Shown here: positions 32,583 to 45,541 of the stretch, in pieces
How the letters are laid out: each line of letters begins with the position of its first letter
Position numbering within the stretch: position 1 is the stretch's first letter
Assembly (NCBI GenBank): GCA_973895155.1
Contig: OZ316896.1
Span: forward strand, 15,934,001 to 15,998,000
Reading direction: 5' to 3'
DNA length: 64,000 bases
DNA from: Marsupella aquatica
Taxonomy: Eukaryota; Marchantiophyta
Translations under genes and position numbers: made by a program
The notes under the pieces: generated by a model
What the model saw: only the letters and a program-made list of their open reading frames with translations
Told to the model about the DNA's origin: nothing
The model's database searches: none

Positions 32583-35372
32583 CTATGCGAGATCAGCTAG
32601 GCCAAAGGACCTTTCCACTGCTTTAGTCCAAGACTTGTACCTTTTCTCCCTGTCTTCGGCCCCGGCTTTAGGATAAAACATGGTTGGCTTGGCGAAATGT
32701 CCAGCATCTTCAAAAATTTGTTGCTCAGTCCACACTCCCGTTGCAATGCCAGCTGCGTATGCAGCACCCAACGCAGTGGTCTCAGGGTCTGCTGGCCGTA
32801 CAACTGGGCTCCCCAAGATGTCCGCCTGCATTTCAGATAAGCAGGTTGTTAAAGCTCTGTAACTAAGAAAGTAAGCAGTGATGTGCACGAATTCTGTTAC
32901 CAAATGAAAGAATTGATAGTCAAGTCTACTGGACCCAACGAGTGAAAAGTCAGTGGAAAACAAGGATCACCTGCAACTGCATCAGAAGATTGTTGGTCGT
33001 AGCACCTCCATCTACTCTCAGCAAAAACTTATCCCCACTTTCATGGGAGCTGTAGTCGGCTTTCATTGCTGTCAATACCTCTCTGGCTTCGAAACAAATA
33101 CTCTCCAAGACTGCCCGGGTAATGTGGGCTTTAGATGTATAGCGAGAGATCCCTACAAGCACTCCTCGTGCATCATCTCTCCACCATGGGGCGAATAATC
33201 CACCGAAGGCAGGGACGAAGTAAACTCCTCCAGTGTCTTTCACCGTAGCTGCTAGAGTTTCGGATTCAGAAGCCTTGGAAATTATCTGGAGATTATCTCG
33301 AAGCCACTGCACAGCAGCGCCAGCAATAGCAATTGAACCCTCCAAAGCGTAGTTCGTCGGAGCATTTGCGCCGAGTTTGAAACCAATGGTGGACAGTAGG
33401 CCATGGTTTGAGGGAACAATTTCGTCTCCGGTGTTCAGTAAAATAAAGCACCCAGTTCCGTAAGTACTCTTTGCTTGTCCTTTCTTGCATTGTTGGCCAA
33501 GAATGGCAGCATGTTGATCACCCAGACATCCAGCTAGAGGCACACCTGCAGCTGGCCAGTCTTCCCTGACTTTGCCCATTATCTCTGCGTTGCTGACTAT
33601 GCGAGGTAGAATAGCCTCTGGGATATTCAGAGTTTTCAAGCTTGACTTATCCCATTGCAAAGTTCTCAGATCCATCAACAGAGTACGAGCTGCATTGGAG
33701 CAATCTGTGATATGAAGACCACCATTGACACCACCTGTCAAATTCCAGATGAGCCATGAGTCGATTGTTCCGAAAAGGGCATCTCCCTTCTCCACAGCTT
33801 CTTTCACTTCTGGTACTGATTCCAGGAGCCACATGAGCTTGGTGGCGCTAAAGTAGGTACTTATAGGTAGCCCTGACGATTTCACGAAGTGAGCCTGGCC
33901 TTCTGGTAGCTCTGTCTCCAAGCGTCTGCACAATTGGAATGCGACATTAATTGCTTCTAAATTATCCAACGATAACAGAGAATAGCTCCATCAGCGGTAT
34001 TTCTAACCGAGAAAGTGATCTTTGAACAACAATACATCTTCTAAGACTAAGTTCTCATTACTTCTGCTGTCGAAATGATACAAGCCTCAACTGAGTCCGT
34101 GCCAAGAAAGACAAACCTGCAAACAGAAGCGGATCGCACATCCATCCAGACAATGGCATTGTACAGAGGGAGACCGGTGCTCTTGCTCCAAACAACTGTT
34201 GTTTCACGTTGGTTGGTGATTCCGATTGCCTTTAGGCCTTGCTTCACACCGGGATGTGTGGTAACAACTTTGTCGAGAGTTTCCTTCATACACAGCTTCA
34301 CCGTGTCTAAGATCTCCAATGGATCATGCTCCACTAACCTGTAAAAGACACGGACAATATTAATGGCAGCCGCTGGAAAATAACGCCTATCCCTTACTTA
34401 ACCATGGGATGTTAATAATTCGAAGATAGCACATCGTCAGAACGACACGAAAGCTAGTGATGGCGTCAAGGCAATGAAGCCCTTTCTAAAGTGCCCAGTG
34501 ATGTCTTGTCCAAACTGAAGAACCATAGAAATCTGCATTGGAGTCTCCAGATACCAGCAAGATAAGAAATAGGTTTATCAGCCTTAGTCTGAGGAGAGTC
34601 ATCACTACAGGGGAAGGAAAGCACCCGAAACGAGACTGTAAGGGAAGTCCTGTGAACTCTCCAGCTTCCCCTGTCGTCCACTGCCATAGAATGCCAAGAG
34701 GTTCTCAAGTAGTACCATGAATCATTCATCATTTTCATTGGTCCGAGGCTAAGGTGATAGTGAAACAACTTGGGAGCGACCAAACAATCGATGTATGGTG
34801 TAATTGGGACGACAACCAGGAGATGTAGTCGGACCATTCAAAAAGCAACAGGGTAGACAATCCAGCACCTATTAAGTTAAATGTCCATAATAGTGCAAGC
34901 TGAAACATCTCAGAACTCAATTGACACTGTATGAGGACGAAGACATGGTATATTCTGCGGGAGAACAGGTCCTTCTCTATGGATCGATCAAGGTTATCTA
35001 ATCAAAAAATGAAAGGTTACTACATAATTGTCGAACAATTTGCAATGAGAGTAGCTCAAAAATATAGCCCATGAGAACAAGGCTGTCCAATCGCACCGAC
35101 TGGAGGGATAATAAATAAATTGGCAGAACGCAGAGCTGTTAAAAGGGTCTGCAAAACCTCAAAATTTCACGTTTACAAGGCACTCTTTGTATTGCGAACT
35201 GCAGAAATGAAAACAAGGGCATCACGAAAGAGAGAACATACCCAGGCTCCGGCATGATCTGCGTGAATTCAACCTGATGACACGCGATCACCTGGGCCTT
35301 ATTGTTGTAGAGCATGAAACGGGTGCTCGTGGTGCCCTGATCTATTGCGCCTACGTATGTGCCTTCCGCCAT
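32583..35372 (-). CDS. GLI1: Glycerol kinase (EC 2.7.1.30), four exons, 516 aa
   Basis: Exons on the minus strand are 35372-35242, 34338-34117, 33925-32971 and 32825-32583. Introns of 903, 191 and 145 bp are all GT-AG, and phases join cleanly. The enzyme phosphorylates glycerol with ATP to give glycerol 3-phosphate, in plants in the cytosol. FGGY kinase motifs occur in order: DQGTTSTRF near residue 11 (phosphate loop), [11 protein letters not shown] and [11 protein letters not shown] (glycerol contacts Arg, Glu, Trp), and [12 protein letters not shown]. Next come GCLGDQHAA (catalytic Asp), KSTYGTGCF (ATP site), [19 protein letters not shown] and [11 protein letters not shown] near the end. 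Length matches plant homologues of about 520 residues. The start has a TGGAAACGATGGCGG context. One oddity is Leu instead of the usual Trp in the PGWVEHD motif, at the exon 1-2 join. No stop or frameshift is seen, so it looks functional. The symbol follows the Arabidopsis orthologue. Confidence 0.93.
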
Positions 35373-37040
35373 CGTTTCCACTCCCTTGGAACCGTAGGTG
35401 GTAGTTTTGCAGTAAGTTGTCGAGATCGACAAGCCTCGTCTGAATCTACACTACTTCTGAACGACGTCTCAGTTCTCTGAGCTGCAGGTCGTCACAGCGC
35501 AGGGTTCCGGAAACCAATTTCTCTCCGTCCTCGACCCAGCAAATCAATTTCGCAACCCAGATACAAGGACAACCCGATTACCGACTTTATAGCAGCTGCT
35601 GCTCTAGCGACTCCACCACCTAAGTGTTCTGCGTCAGCTTGTGCAGGCAAGTAGAGACGTGAGACCTCTTCTGCCTTCGGCCTTTCTGACTACCCAAACC
35701 ACTCTTAGCCGCGCGTGTGAGACTCACTGTTGCCTTGAAAAATCACACTGAGAGATAGGATGCATCTGGGGAGGCAGCTCACAACGACCCAGAGGACGAC
35801 CAAAATCCATGCGATCTGCGCGCAAAAATGGAAGATTAACGGACTCTGAATTGCGCAACGGAGATGAAAGCCAGCCCTGTCAATCTGCTTGAGATAATAG
35901 AGCCGCGGATGGAGTCGCGCTCTTCGAGCTATGGTCTCTGTTCGAGTGCTCAAGCTCGCCTAGTCCCCTGCGATGGGTCCTCGTTCAGCAAGTCTTCCGA
36001 GACATAATTATCTTACATCCATTTTTAGGGGCGGAGGCCAGGGTTCTCAAAGTGCGTTCGCTCTCGTGCACTGTGGCATTAAATTGCTACAGCGCTCAGC
36101 GGTTTCCGCCAAGTGTGCAGACTTCCGCGACTTCCGCTGCTACAGTTGAAAGCTTGCCTGACGTGAGAGCAAAGTCCGTCGAGAACCAACGCCTATACGT
36201 GCAAGAAAACGTTCTACGAGTTATCTCCTACACAAGACTCCCCACAATACACAAGACTTCCCACAATCCCACAGTTTGTAATCATCTCCTCTGTCATCAA
36301 TCTCAATCACCCGGTCAATCATCAATGATCTGGCCTCTACTCCAATCTTAGAGCCCCGTACCCTGTCCCGTGGTGATCATTTCAGGTTTCCCAACTACTG
36401 AAAGAAAGGTACAGGTAGTCAGAGATTTTGTGCGTAAAGTAGTACAGCAGTAGGTCGTCGACTCGTCGTCTCTTCGATCTCCTCCACCAAACTGACTGTA
36501 CTCTGTAGCGTAGCTTGAGGGAGACAGCTAGGGCGAAGACTGCTCACGCCACGATAGCGGTTGACCCGCTGACCCAATCTTCGCCGGAATTGGATATGGT
36601 TTTCGGGAACAACAACGAAACCTCGAAATCATCAAAGAAGGACGACGAAGAACAATCGGTCATTCATTTTTTCGTTTGGAACGAACGAAGCAGAACGGGA
36701 ATTTAATCAAATCATTGGAAAGCCAGAAACGACGAAGCCGTCCGACACCGATCGCAACGACTCAAGTCTTCTTCTAGTTACAAGAGTCGACGCACTGCTG
36801 ACTGCTGTAGTTGTGAACGCAGAGTTCCCTAGTAGTACAGTGCGAGACTACAAGACAATGATCGCCCGGTGCTCGAAGCAGAGCTCTGGACTATGCTGTC
36901 CGTCAAGGCAGTAATAAGGCACCAACGAAGCACGTCGTCAGCACTCGGGCACCAGGTCATTTGACCCGTTTCTCATCCATTTCCTTGTTACCCCAAGTAA
37001 CTGGCCTAATTAGGGTGTTCCAAAGGTGACAAATTGATGC
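35373..37040. other. Upstream region of glycerol kinase
   Basis: Presumed 5' UTR and promoter of the minus-strand kinase lie in the first several hundred bases. Bases 35,450-36,960 are less AT-rich than the DNA beyond. No other gene is supported on either strand. Confidence 0.45.
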
Positions 37041-37200
37041 ACCTTGACTCACTAGTTATGGGGTAGTGACACAAAAAGTTGGACTATCAATTCATGGCAG
37101 ATAACCTTGACTCACTAGTTATGGGGTAGTGACACAAAAAGTTGGACTATCAATTCATGGTAGATAACTTTTTCCCTGGACTAACAATTCATGGTAGATA
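37041..37200. repeat. 63-bp tandem repeat
   Basis: The unit beginning ACCTTGACTCACTAGTTATG occurs at 37041 and again at 37104 with one visible change. A third partial unit follows, repeating only the end (CAATTCATGGTAGATAACTT). Confidence 0.85.
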
Positions 37201-39950
37201 ACTTTTCCCCTAGTATTTATGTCATTACCATATTATAGCATGTTCATCCTGGAACATGTTTTATTTTTTGTCTTGCAGTGATCTGAAAGTAAATAAGATA
37301 TGAGAGCATAGAGTGTCTGCCAAGAAAAGGTACAATCAAACTATGCTACTATGTGTGCACTTAACTCAAGGTGCCTTATGAATGACACCCATTTCAATAA
37401 AAACCTTAAACCTAAGAAAAAAAAACATGAGGAGAACTTAAGAGACTATGTATTCATGTTCTTCAGCATCATTACTCTCACTCGTGGTGGTGGAGCCTTT
37501 GGTTTCATCTCTAAGAAAACACATACTGTGAAAGGGGGTTGCCAAAATAAGTTCAAAACATTCTAGAATACCTAAAACTAAAGGGGTCTAAAACTTAATT
37601 AAAAATGTATAGAATACAAAGGCTGCCCTTGATAAGGCAAATTGAAATGAAAATACATGACACCAAAATCTGAAATGTGCATTCACCATATAGCAGCTTC
37701 AAAAAAAATTTCCCGTAGTATTTATGTCATTACCATTAGACTATGTAGAGATGGATGAATGGGGGAAAAAGATTACATACTCTTGTTAAAAAAATTATGA
37801 ACATTTTTTTTTATGACCTAATGCAATCATCCCTTAAATTTGAGGTTTTTCGTTTTCACCAGGTGTACTATGTCTCACCAGGTGTACTATGTCACCTTGA
37901 GAAAAAATATGCTGATTATAATTGGTATGTACTGTAGCTTTTATTGGGTAATATTTGACCCACAGATCTCCAAAGTCTCCTAGATTTAAGCATAAGCATT
38001 CCATTGGGGATAGTGGGTCCCACTGCCTACTGTAAGACAAAAACCATAGCGGACATATGGATCGATGTCACCTTGAGCGCGAAGATGCTCAGTACATTCT
38101 TTATCTCGCTTTTATTGCTTAATATTTGATCTCTGTAATGTCCCAGATTTACGCACAACCATTACATTCAGGTTAAAAGGGTCCCACTGGCTAATGGAAG
38201 ACAAAAACCCTAGCTGAACAAATGGAGAACTTTTGCAGGGAGGTGGAATGTAGCCAATTCTCACTGCTAAAATAGAAGCTGGAAGTAACTAATGTAGACG
38301 GGTAAATTGTTTCCAACAAGTTACAGTCCCTAAATTAATTTTTGGATGGACCACTCCAGTGAACTTGCAATTGGGATCGCCATGGAGCTACTGAAAGAAA
38401 AAACATGGATTTGGTACCAAGTGTGCTATCTCAGGACAAAAAAATAATATTATGATCCAGTCGGGCACTGTGTAAAATGTTCAGGTCTATGATGCTCAAC
38501 TACTTTGTACTGTTCTAGACCCAGAAAGAAAAGAAGAAAGAGACGTCAAAGGACTCCTCGTTTTGAGGGAGTGGTGGGTGGTTTGGTACAAAGTAGTTGG
38601 ATAGGCTTTAAAAGCGTGTCAACTAGTGGCGTTAAGACTTATGGATGCAGGGCAACTACAGTATCTACATTCGTGTAAAGCTTCTACTACGGGTGTCATT
38701 TGGGGCTTTTTAATAATTATGCTTTCAAAGCTTGTCAGCTCTGGGGCGATTGATTGTTTATTACTTTATTAGGCTTTCAGAGCTTGTCAGCAGGGCCGCT
38801 GGGGGGATATATTTTAATGCTATCAAAGCTTGGGGGCGATGGGGGCGAAAAGCAATCATTGCAAATCAGTATAAAAAATTAATAACTCGAAGGAGTAAGC
38901 CTAAAATTGACATGTGATTCTTGTTGCCCAGTACGTAATTTTATATTAATGCAATCTACTTTAAGTAAGGAAGAATGATATGGATTGAGCCAATTAAAAA
39001 GAATTCCAAACATTGCTATATGGTGAACGAGACTTTTCTTAGTTTTGATTTATTTTTAGCATAAATTATAATACTAATATGCCTTTACAGGAAGACTTTC
39101 ATCAGAATAATGACACACCAAACCCATTTTGCATAAAAACAATCCACCATTTTTGAGTGTAATTTAAACCTTTAAAGAAAATTAACATTTTAAGGAAGAA
39201 AAATATGTATTATCAGATTTTTGGTCTAAATCAATCCAGGCTTACAATGTAAGGGTAGGCTAACAAGCACTGGAATTTCTTTTGACAATCACAATAGGGC
39301 TTAGGCTAGGCTTGGACTAACAATGTGTAGAATTTTTTTTCTTCTATCACAACAAGGCTCAGACTAGCAATGCCAGATAATTTTTTCCACGCAAACATAT
39401 TTATTGCATTATTTTTTATTTTTTATTTTCACAAAGGGCAGCACCAATGAACTGTATTAATGCCTAGAATACAATAGCCAAAACAAACCCGTCTAAGAGG
39501 AGATAGGGACAGAACAAAATATAACAAAGATGCTAGAAGAGGGAGCACCCCCCAGAGAAAAGAGAAAGGTCGAACCCGACCAGTCCGCCTAGAGGAGGAG
39601 GCAAAAAAGGGAGGAAGAGAGTACCCTAGAAGCAAAAAACCGTCACCAAGAATAAAATATTCAAACCTGAACCAAGAGTTGCAACCAAACCAATTTATAT
39701 TCGAACTCGCCATGAAACTCGCCTAACACCATTCCCCATGCTTGCCAACAACTTCGCAAAACTCTTGATAGCCCGCATTGCAACGCATCTTACCACAACC
39801 ATGATAACATGCATGATGTCGATTATATGTCAACCTGGTGTGACCTAGATTCATCCAAAAATAGATGCAATTCCAAACCTCAAATTTGTTGTCACCCACT
39901 TTCCAACCCCATATGAGGCACTCGAGCCATCTGACAAGCTACCACCTAAT
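37201..39950. other. AT-rich anonymous DNA
   Basis: No gene is seen. An 18-bp tandem pair (CACCAGGTGTACTATGTC) lies near 37,857-37,893. About three imperfect units of ~55 bp around GCTTTCAAAGCTTGTCAGC lie at 38,712-38,850. A loose repeat of GGCTNAGGCTAG/ACTAACAATG type lies at 39,235-39,380. Confidence 0.5.
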
Positions 39951-39954
39951 CCGG

Positions 39955-40000
39955 AGGAGAGGAGCAATTTCATCAGTTATCAGTGACTGATACCAGTCAT
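39955..40000 (+). repeat. Left-terminus-like sequence of the CGAGAT transposon family
   Basis: GGAGCAATTTCATCAGTTAT followed by CAGTGACTGATACCAG resembles the left end of the Mutator-like element at 56,170 (TAGCAAGGATCATCAATTAT, then CAACCACTGAT). The adjacent array of CTCTCCGAGAT repeats is also shared. The matching right end was not found before the copia fragment at 43,279. Confidence 0.45.
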
Positions 40001-40007
40001 CGATATT

Positions 40008-40450
40008 TTTTTGGAAAATCTCAAAGACCTCTCCGAGATTGATCCTTTTTTTTAATCAATCTCGAAGGCCTCTTCGAGATTGACGTCATATTTTGTGTCA
40101 ATCTTGGAGGCATCTCCGAGATTGGTCAGCAATGTCTCTAAGAATTGTTGGAATCTCAAATAGCCTCTCCAAGATGGGATCATTTAAGGTTGGAATCTCG
40201 AAGGGGCTCTCCGAGATGGGATCATTTAAGGTTGCAATCTTGGAGAGCCTCTCCAAGATGAGATCAACACTGGGCTAGAATCTCAGAGAACCTCTTCGAC
40301 ATGGGATCATTCAAGGTTGGAATCTTGGAGAGACTCTCTGACATAGGATCAACACTGAGTTGGGATCTCAAAGAGACTCTCCGAGATGAGATCAACACTA
40401 AGTTGGGATCTCGAAGAGCCTCTCCGAGATGGGATCAACATCATTTGGAA
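40008..40450. repeat. CTCTCCGAGAT minisatellite array
   Basis: About ten imperfect units of ~42-45 bp. Each contains CTCTCCGAGAT(G)GGATCA, then AAGGTTGGAATCTCGAAG or ACTNAGTTGGGATCTCGAAG. Because ATCTCGNAGAG and CTCTCCGAGAT are near reverse complements, each unit is itself a short hairpin. Not CRISPR: unit and spacer are both repeated and this is a plant genome. Confidence 0.85.
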
Positions 40451-41439
40451 TCTTGAATATTTCTTATTATGAAAGGATACAAAATTAGATCGTTCTATCC
40501 ACTAACACTAAACATCTTTAAGATGCATTCACCCTGAGCCTACTACATCTGACACCAGTTTTCTAATCTCGCTAAGTGTCAAGATTGGCTAGTAGATCTC
40601 TTGGTCGCTCTCTAGATCTCGTCCACAAATGTTTTTATAGCACCAATACAAGTGTTTGCAAGGGAAGAAGTATCTTCTAGTATCCCTCATGATGAAATCT
40701 TGACAAAAGCAAGTTGGGAACACACATCTGTACACAGTGGTTGAATTGCGGCCACGATGAGTGTTGAAAGTACCACTCATAAGTCAGTTGCATTCCCTTC
40801 TTCAATTCGAATCATGGAAGTGAACCTCATCAACTTGGATTTTGCACTCTCAATACGTTTCTTTGCATCTGCCGTCACAATCAATCTCCTTCGCTGTAAA
40901 CGGCCATTGCAACGGCTCAACCTGACATCAGGCTTCAATGGATCCATCCGCTTTATGTAACTATTCAAGTCCACAATTATATCGTTGAGACTCACCATTG
41001 AATCACCAAGAATGATGACCTATACCACATTCAATCAATTGTCATGGGGAAAATCAACTTCCTCTTGTGTTAGATAGGTTCCTCGAGCAATTGAGATCTT
41101 CTCTAGTAGTGGGGGCAGTCTCCAATAACATATGTCATGGAGGATTTTTGACAACACTTGTTGTTTGACAAACCAAAACTTTTATGAAATTTTTGGATCC
41201 TTGTAACTGCTCCCAGCCAATAAGCACAATCCTACCACACCCAACATTGCATAACGAAACCCCACCACCTTGATGTATAGACTGCATGCCGGACGTTCTG
41301 TGCCTTTGAAGGCACCTCTACAAGCGGGACCACTTCCATGGCGACTAATGCAAGACAAAAATAACATGATTGTTGGCATCACATTGTTCTCCTGAACTTA
41401 TCTTTGTTCGCTTCTATTATGCAAAGGTTCAGCAAACCG

Positions 41440-41605
41440 CGTTGGTGGACAAACAGGTGATGACCTTGGTATTGACCTTGTTGGGGTTGGAGGAGGTGGA
41501 ACACATGTTGCCCTTGTTGGGGGTGGAGGAGGAACACGAGTTGACCTCCTTGGGGTTGGTGATGGAGGGACACGTGCTGACCTTGTTGCACGTTGTGGTA
41601 GACTC
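41440..41605. repeat. Minisatellite in the decayed frame
   Basis: Three to four units of ~45 bp with TTGACCTTGTTGGGGTTGG and GGAGGTGGAACACATG-like parts. On the minus strand it would encode a Pro/Arg/Thr-rich repeat (RSTRVPPPPPTRATCVPPPP). Confidence 0.7.
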
Positions 41606-42234
41606 TCCAAAATCACCACATCTGATCCACCAAATCCTGTAGGAGAGTCTGACAAGGTTGACAACTCGATCACATCAGGAATGGTACTTTTCAAGTTTGC
41701 ATCTCGACTTGAAATCCCCTTGAACTTTTGCTTCTTAGGTTGAGTTACTAGAATGACATCATCGCGATGAGAGTCTTCTACTGCAATAGCATCAGCTGAA
41801 ACCTTGTCTCACACCAGCATTCATTGAGTTGCATAGTCACCAAGAATTGGGTCCCCCAAAGCATATTCAACCATCTCTAGTTGAGTCATCATTGTATTCA
41901 ACTTTGAGAAGAAACTTTTAACATTCCCAACCATCCTGGCATCTTGAAGACGAAGTTCAAAAGGCTTGGGTCACGGTCCTTCCTCCATTGGGTCATGTAG
42001 TTGACAAGGACACCAATTTGATTTGATGCACGGGTTGCATCAGTTATATAAGATTGCACTATTCCAATCTTTGTTGTGGAGGACCATCGGCGCATTGTGA
42101 CATGCACAAATTCTACCCCGTTATGGTTCAGCATCAATGCAGACGTAGTTCTATCCATGTTCTACACAAAATCCAAAGAAAATAGTATTATAAAAAATAT
42201 ATACATGGTTCATCTTGTACAACATCTACAACAT

Positions 42235-42485
42235 GTTCAACGTAGTCCATCATGGAGAGGCTCTCTAACATGTCTAGTTTCTTGTTGGATATCTTTGAGA
42301 TGACCTACGTGTTTCAACTTGGAGAGGTTCTCCGATGAACCATGTGTTTACAAAACAAAAATTGGCTCTCTAACATGTCTACCTCCCCGCCCATTTATTT
42401 TATCTCGGAGAAGCTATCCGAGATGACTCACATCTTCCATCTTGGAGAGGCTCTCCAAGATGTCTCATGTGTTCCATCTTGGAAA
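42235..42485. repeat. Second CTCTCCGAGAT-type array
   Basis: Scattered units such as GGAGAGGCTCTCCAAGATG and CTCGGAGAAGCTATCCGAGATG, related to the array at 40,008-40,450 but more diverged. Confidence 0.6.
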
Positions 42486-42725
42486 GCCTCTCTGAGATGG
42501 AATATTACTAAGAATTAATAGACTTACTAGTTGAATGAATTTTCCTCACTGGAAAAATTACACAATCCACCACGAAAGCCATGTCTCCAATGACTTGTGA
42601 GACATCTTGGAGAGCCTCTCTGAGATAGAATATTACTAAGAATTAATAGACTTACTAGCTGAATGAATTTTCCTCACTGGAAAAATTACACAATCCACCA
42701 CGAAAGCCATGTCTCCAATGACTTG
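42486..42725. repeat. 112-bp direct duplication
   Basis: 42486-42597 and 42614-42725 are nearly identical (offset exactly 128 bp), beginning GCCTCTCTGAGATNGAATAT and ending TCTCCAATGACTTG. Confidence 0.88.
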
Positions 42726-43278
42726 ATTTTTCCTTTGATTGCATTCTCATTTTTCCACCAATTCTTCATCTTCTCAAAAGTCCAAAATGCAAGAACCACA
42801 TTGGCAACGATACTCAATGAATCTAGAAGCTCCTTATGCTCAATTGCTTTGCTTGGAAGAATGGATTTCTTTGTCATCTTCTCTACTGATTGCGTCCAAT
42901 GAAATGCATCAGATTGCTTCTTTTAAGAATTAACTCTTTCATCCCAGAATGTGTTTCAAATTGTATTCCACCCAATTGTAACATTATTGGCAATGAACCC
43001 GCAAAATATAACATTGTCAAGCCCATTTGCCTTACACACTCGTTTCATGACCTTGCATGTAGTTTGTAATGCAACAATATCTTTCAAAACTAGCTTGCAT
43101 ACAAAAATTGTACACAGACCTCTGTATAGATGGTTGTATACCTGAGCTGACATTGTGCACCATCTCAGTCATCCGTTGCATAACATCAAATATCACCCAT
43201 AAGTCTTGTAGATCTCCACCAGACTGCATCCTTTGAATGAGATTGACTCCAGACCCTGGACCCTTTACAGTCATCTTG

Positions 43279-43395
43279 AAAATGTGTGGACGTAGCTTTA
43301 GAAAAGAGGTGAACCACGTAAAGATTGTGTCAACTACGTGTGCATAGAATGATTAATGATTAGATCATCATGAAGAAAGACGTCATAGTTCAACA
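43279..43395 (+). repeat. 3' part of a copia LTR
   Basis: Aligns with the last ~120 bp of the LTR at 61393-61725 (shared GTGTGGACGTAGC, AAAGAGGTGAACCACGTA, AAGACGTCATAGTTCAACA). The 5' part is missing. Confidence 0.8.
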
Positions 43396-44033
43396 ATTGG
43401 TATCAAAGCAAGCCTGGGAGGTGACGATAAATTTTTTGTGACATATTAGTGACGGTTTTTTTAGCGGTTAGTGTTGATGGATTTTATGGAGTTCTGTCAC
43501 ATGGAACTTGGAGATGTTGGGCTCAACAAATAGATTGGGGCAAGGGCTATTTAACGGTGTGAAGAAATCACTGATCGAGATTTGTGGTGTGAAGGAATCA
43601 AAGTTCTCAACCTTCTGGAATTTTTTGACGAAAAGAGATTTATGTTCGATGATTTTTTCAAAGGAGGAAAGACCTGAGATTATTTTTTCAACAGTGTGAG
43701 CTTTGCGGTGCGTGAGACGTTGCATACTATAGCTCAAATCATAGATCGGGGGAAGCTGGTCGTTTTGGTATCTGGTTTGTTATCGAGGGTGAATTACGTG
43801 CGACACAACGAGCGAAAGAGACATTTCTGAATTTCTTCATAGCTATGGAGATATAGCCTTGGTTGAAGTGGGTTTCTCGACGTCACACTTGGCTCGGGGA
43901 AATAAATGCAAAGTGCAATGACTCAACAGAGAGATCGCGATGCGATGGTCATTTTGAGTCCAAGATTGGCACTTGGCGCGGAGTAAAGGAGTCATGACAG
44001 AAAGTTTTTACTCTGCTAGAGTTACAAATGACA

Positions 44034-45541
44034 CTGTCTGGGGGGAAATGTGGTTCTTGAGGAAGCACCAGGCCTATGGCTGCTAGTATCAAGAGAGAAC
44101 TTAAGTTAAGATCATGATTACTATCTTAGACTGGGTAACAGACACCACAAGTAATGATTTTGTGGATGAAAATACAACATCATAACCTTTTTCTCCATAC
44201 CTACGGACTATTGTCTCCTTAGCAGCTACATCGGGTCGAGTTACAAAACAAATATCTCCCAACGAGAAAAAAATGGGAGATTCATCGGAGAGGTTTGTTG
44301 AGATTCATCTCAATACAAGATAAAAATTGTGCAAGCCCAATCCTGTTCGTAAATTACATGAGGATATACAAGTGGCTCTATTGAATTTAACACTGCAGTT
44401 GCAAATGTTTCTCTAAAGTGAAAAGTCATATGCTGACGCATTATCTCGTTTCGGAGTACATGAATTCTAATAAGAAAAAAATTAGGGAGAGAAAGAACAG
44501 GTATTTGTCTGGGCATTATCGTACTATCAAATATTTCATCCAACTAATATTCATTCTAATGACAAGATATAAAATTATTCAACGAAAAAGATTATTCGTT
44601 CAAACAAATACTATACATTGAGTTAACTCTATGTCTATACATGCAGGTGTTTATCTTAAAAGGTCTATCTTTTTTTGAATAAAAACACTATCTGAAGGTC
44701 CAACGCATACAAATTATCACTGATTGAATTAAGCTTCAAGCCAGCGTGCATGCGTGGGTCTACTTCATAAGCTTAGGGTTTCACCCAAAATGAATATATG
44801 ATGTCAAGGTATTGTTGAGCACTTTCCAACTCTTTAGGACTTAATAACCATCTCCTATCAAATGATAACATTTTTTGAAGGTCCAACTCATACAAAATAT
44901 CCCTGACCAAGTTGAAACTCTAAGCAAGAGTGCATGAGTGGGTCTATTTCATAAGGATTATATTCATAGAAGAGGTCATCAAATCCAATGGATTCTTAAG
45001 GCTTCACAACTTAGTTGATGAAAAATGGAGAGTGAGGGGAGAGTGCCCATCTCCTCTTTATTTATAGCGCTCACACCTCGAGCACACGGATCAAGTACGG
45101 AACACGGATGGAAGTCATGTGTCACACATCCAAGGCAAGTAAATATGCTAGTACTGTAGTTACGTGAGTGGAACAATTATAGGCAATACATTGTAGCATG
45201 TACACTATAGATCTTAGCTATAGATTTAAAGATCGTACAATGTAGCATGCACACTAAAGATTGTATACTGTAGCATGCATACTGTAGATCGTACACTGTA
45301 GCATGCATACTAAAGATCGTACAATGTAGCATGCATACTGTAGATCGTACACTGTAGCATACACACTGTAGGTCGTGCACTCTAGCATGCATACTAAAGA
45401 TCATATATTGTAGCATGCACACTGTAGACTGTACATTGTAGCATGCACACTGTACACATGTATATTATGCGAGAATTCAAACTACTATTCTATATTAATA
45501 AGCTATACTTATGAGGATCTAACTAAACAAAGAATCCCCAC
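44034..45541. mobile_element. ~1.5-kb insertion in copia copy 1
   Basis: The parallel element at 62,36x reads straight through GTTGCCGACAGTGCC, whereas here GACA at 44030-44033 and GACA at 45542-45545 flank about 1,508 extra bases. The insert begins CTGTCTGGGGGG and ends AATCCCCA(C). TG...CA-like ends hint at an LTR-type or other element, but its class is not clear. It holds the 28-bp tandem repeat at 45,181-45,460. Confidence 0.6.
45181..45460. repeat. 28-bp tandem repeat
   Basis: About ten imperfect 28-bp units of the form TGTAGCATGCAYACTRWAGA plus TCGTACAC/A. They are open in some frames on the minus strand, but the resulting Cys/Met-rich repeat peptide is not a gene. Confidence 0.88.

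Larger units (their letters stand above)
40590..43274 (-). pseudogene. Decayed reading frame of unknown family inside the repeat arrays
   Basis: Several minus-strand segments read as protein-like text interrupted by stops and frame changes. In order they include GPGSGVNLIQRMQSGGDL (43,26x), WSSTTKIGIVQSYITDATRA (~42,07x) and KSFFSKLNTMMTQLEMVEYA (~41,9xx). Next are DSHRDDVILVTQPKKQKFKG (~41,77x), a Pro-rich repeat, and ARGTYLTQEEVDFPHDN and KRMDPLKPDVRLSRCNGRLQ (~41,0xx-40,9xx). The frame at 41,880-41,400 stays readable across two stops. No family is recognised. Flanking transposon-like termini suggest either a transposon gene or a gene fragment captured by one. Confidence 0.4.

Noticed and set aside
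40008-40450. CRISPR-like regular repeat array
   Set aside because: Spacers are also repeated, units are imperfect and self-complementary, and the genome is a plant's.
45177-45422. Cys-rich repeat protein on the minus strand
   Set aside because: It is the translation of a 28-bp tandem repeat inside an insertion.
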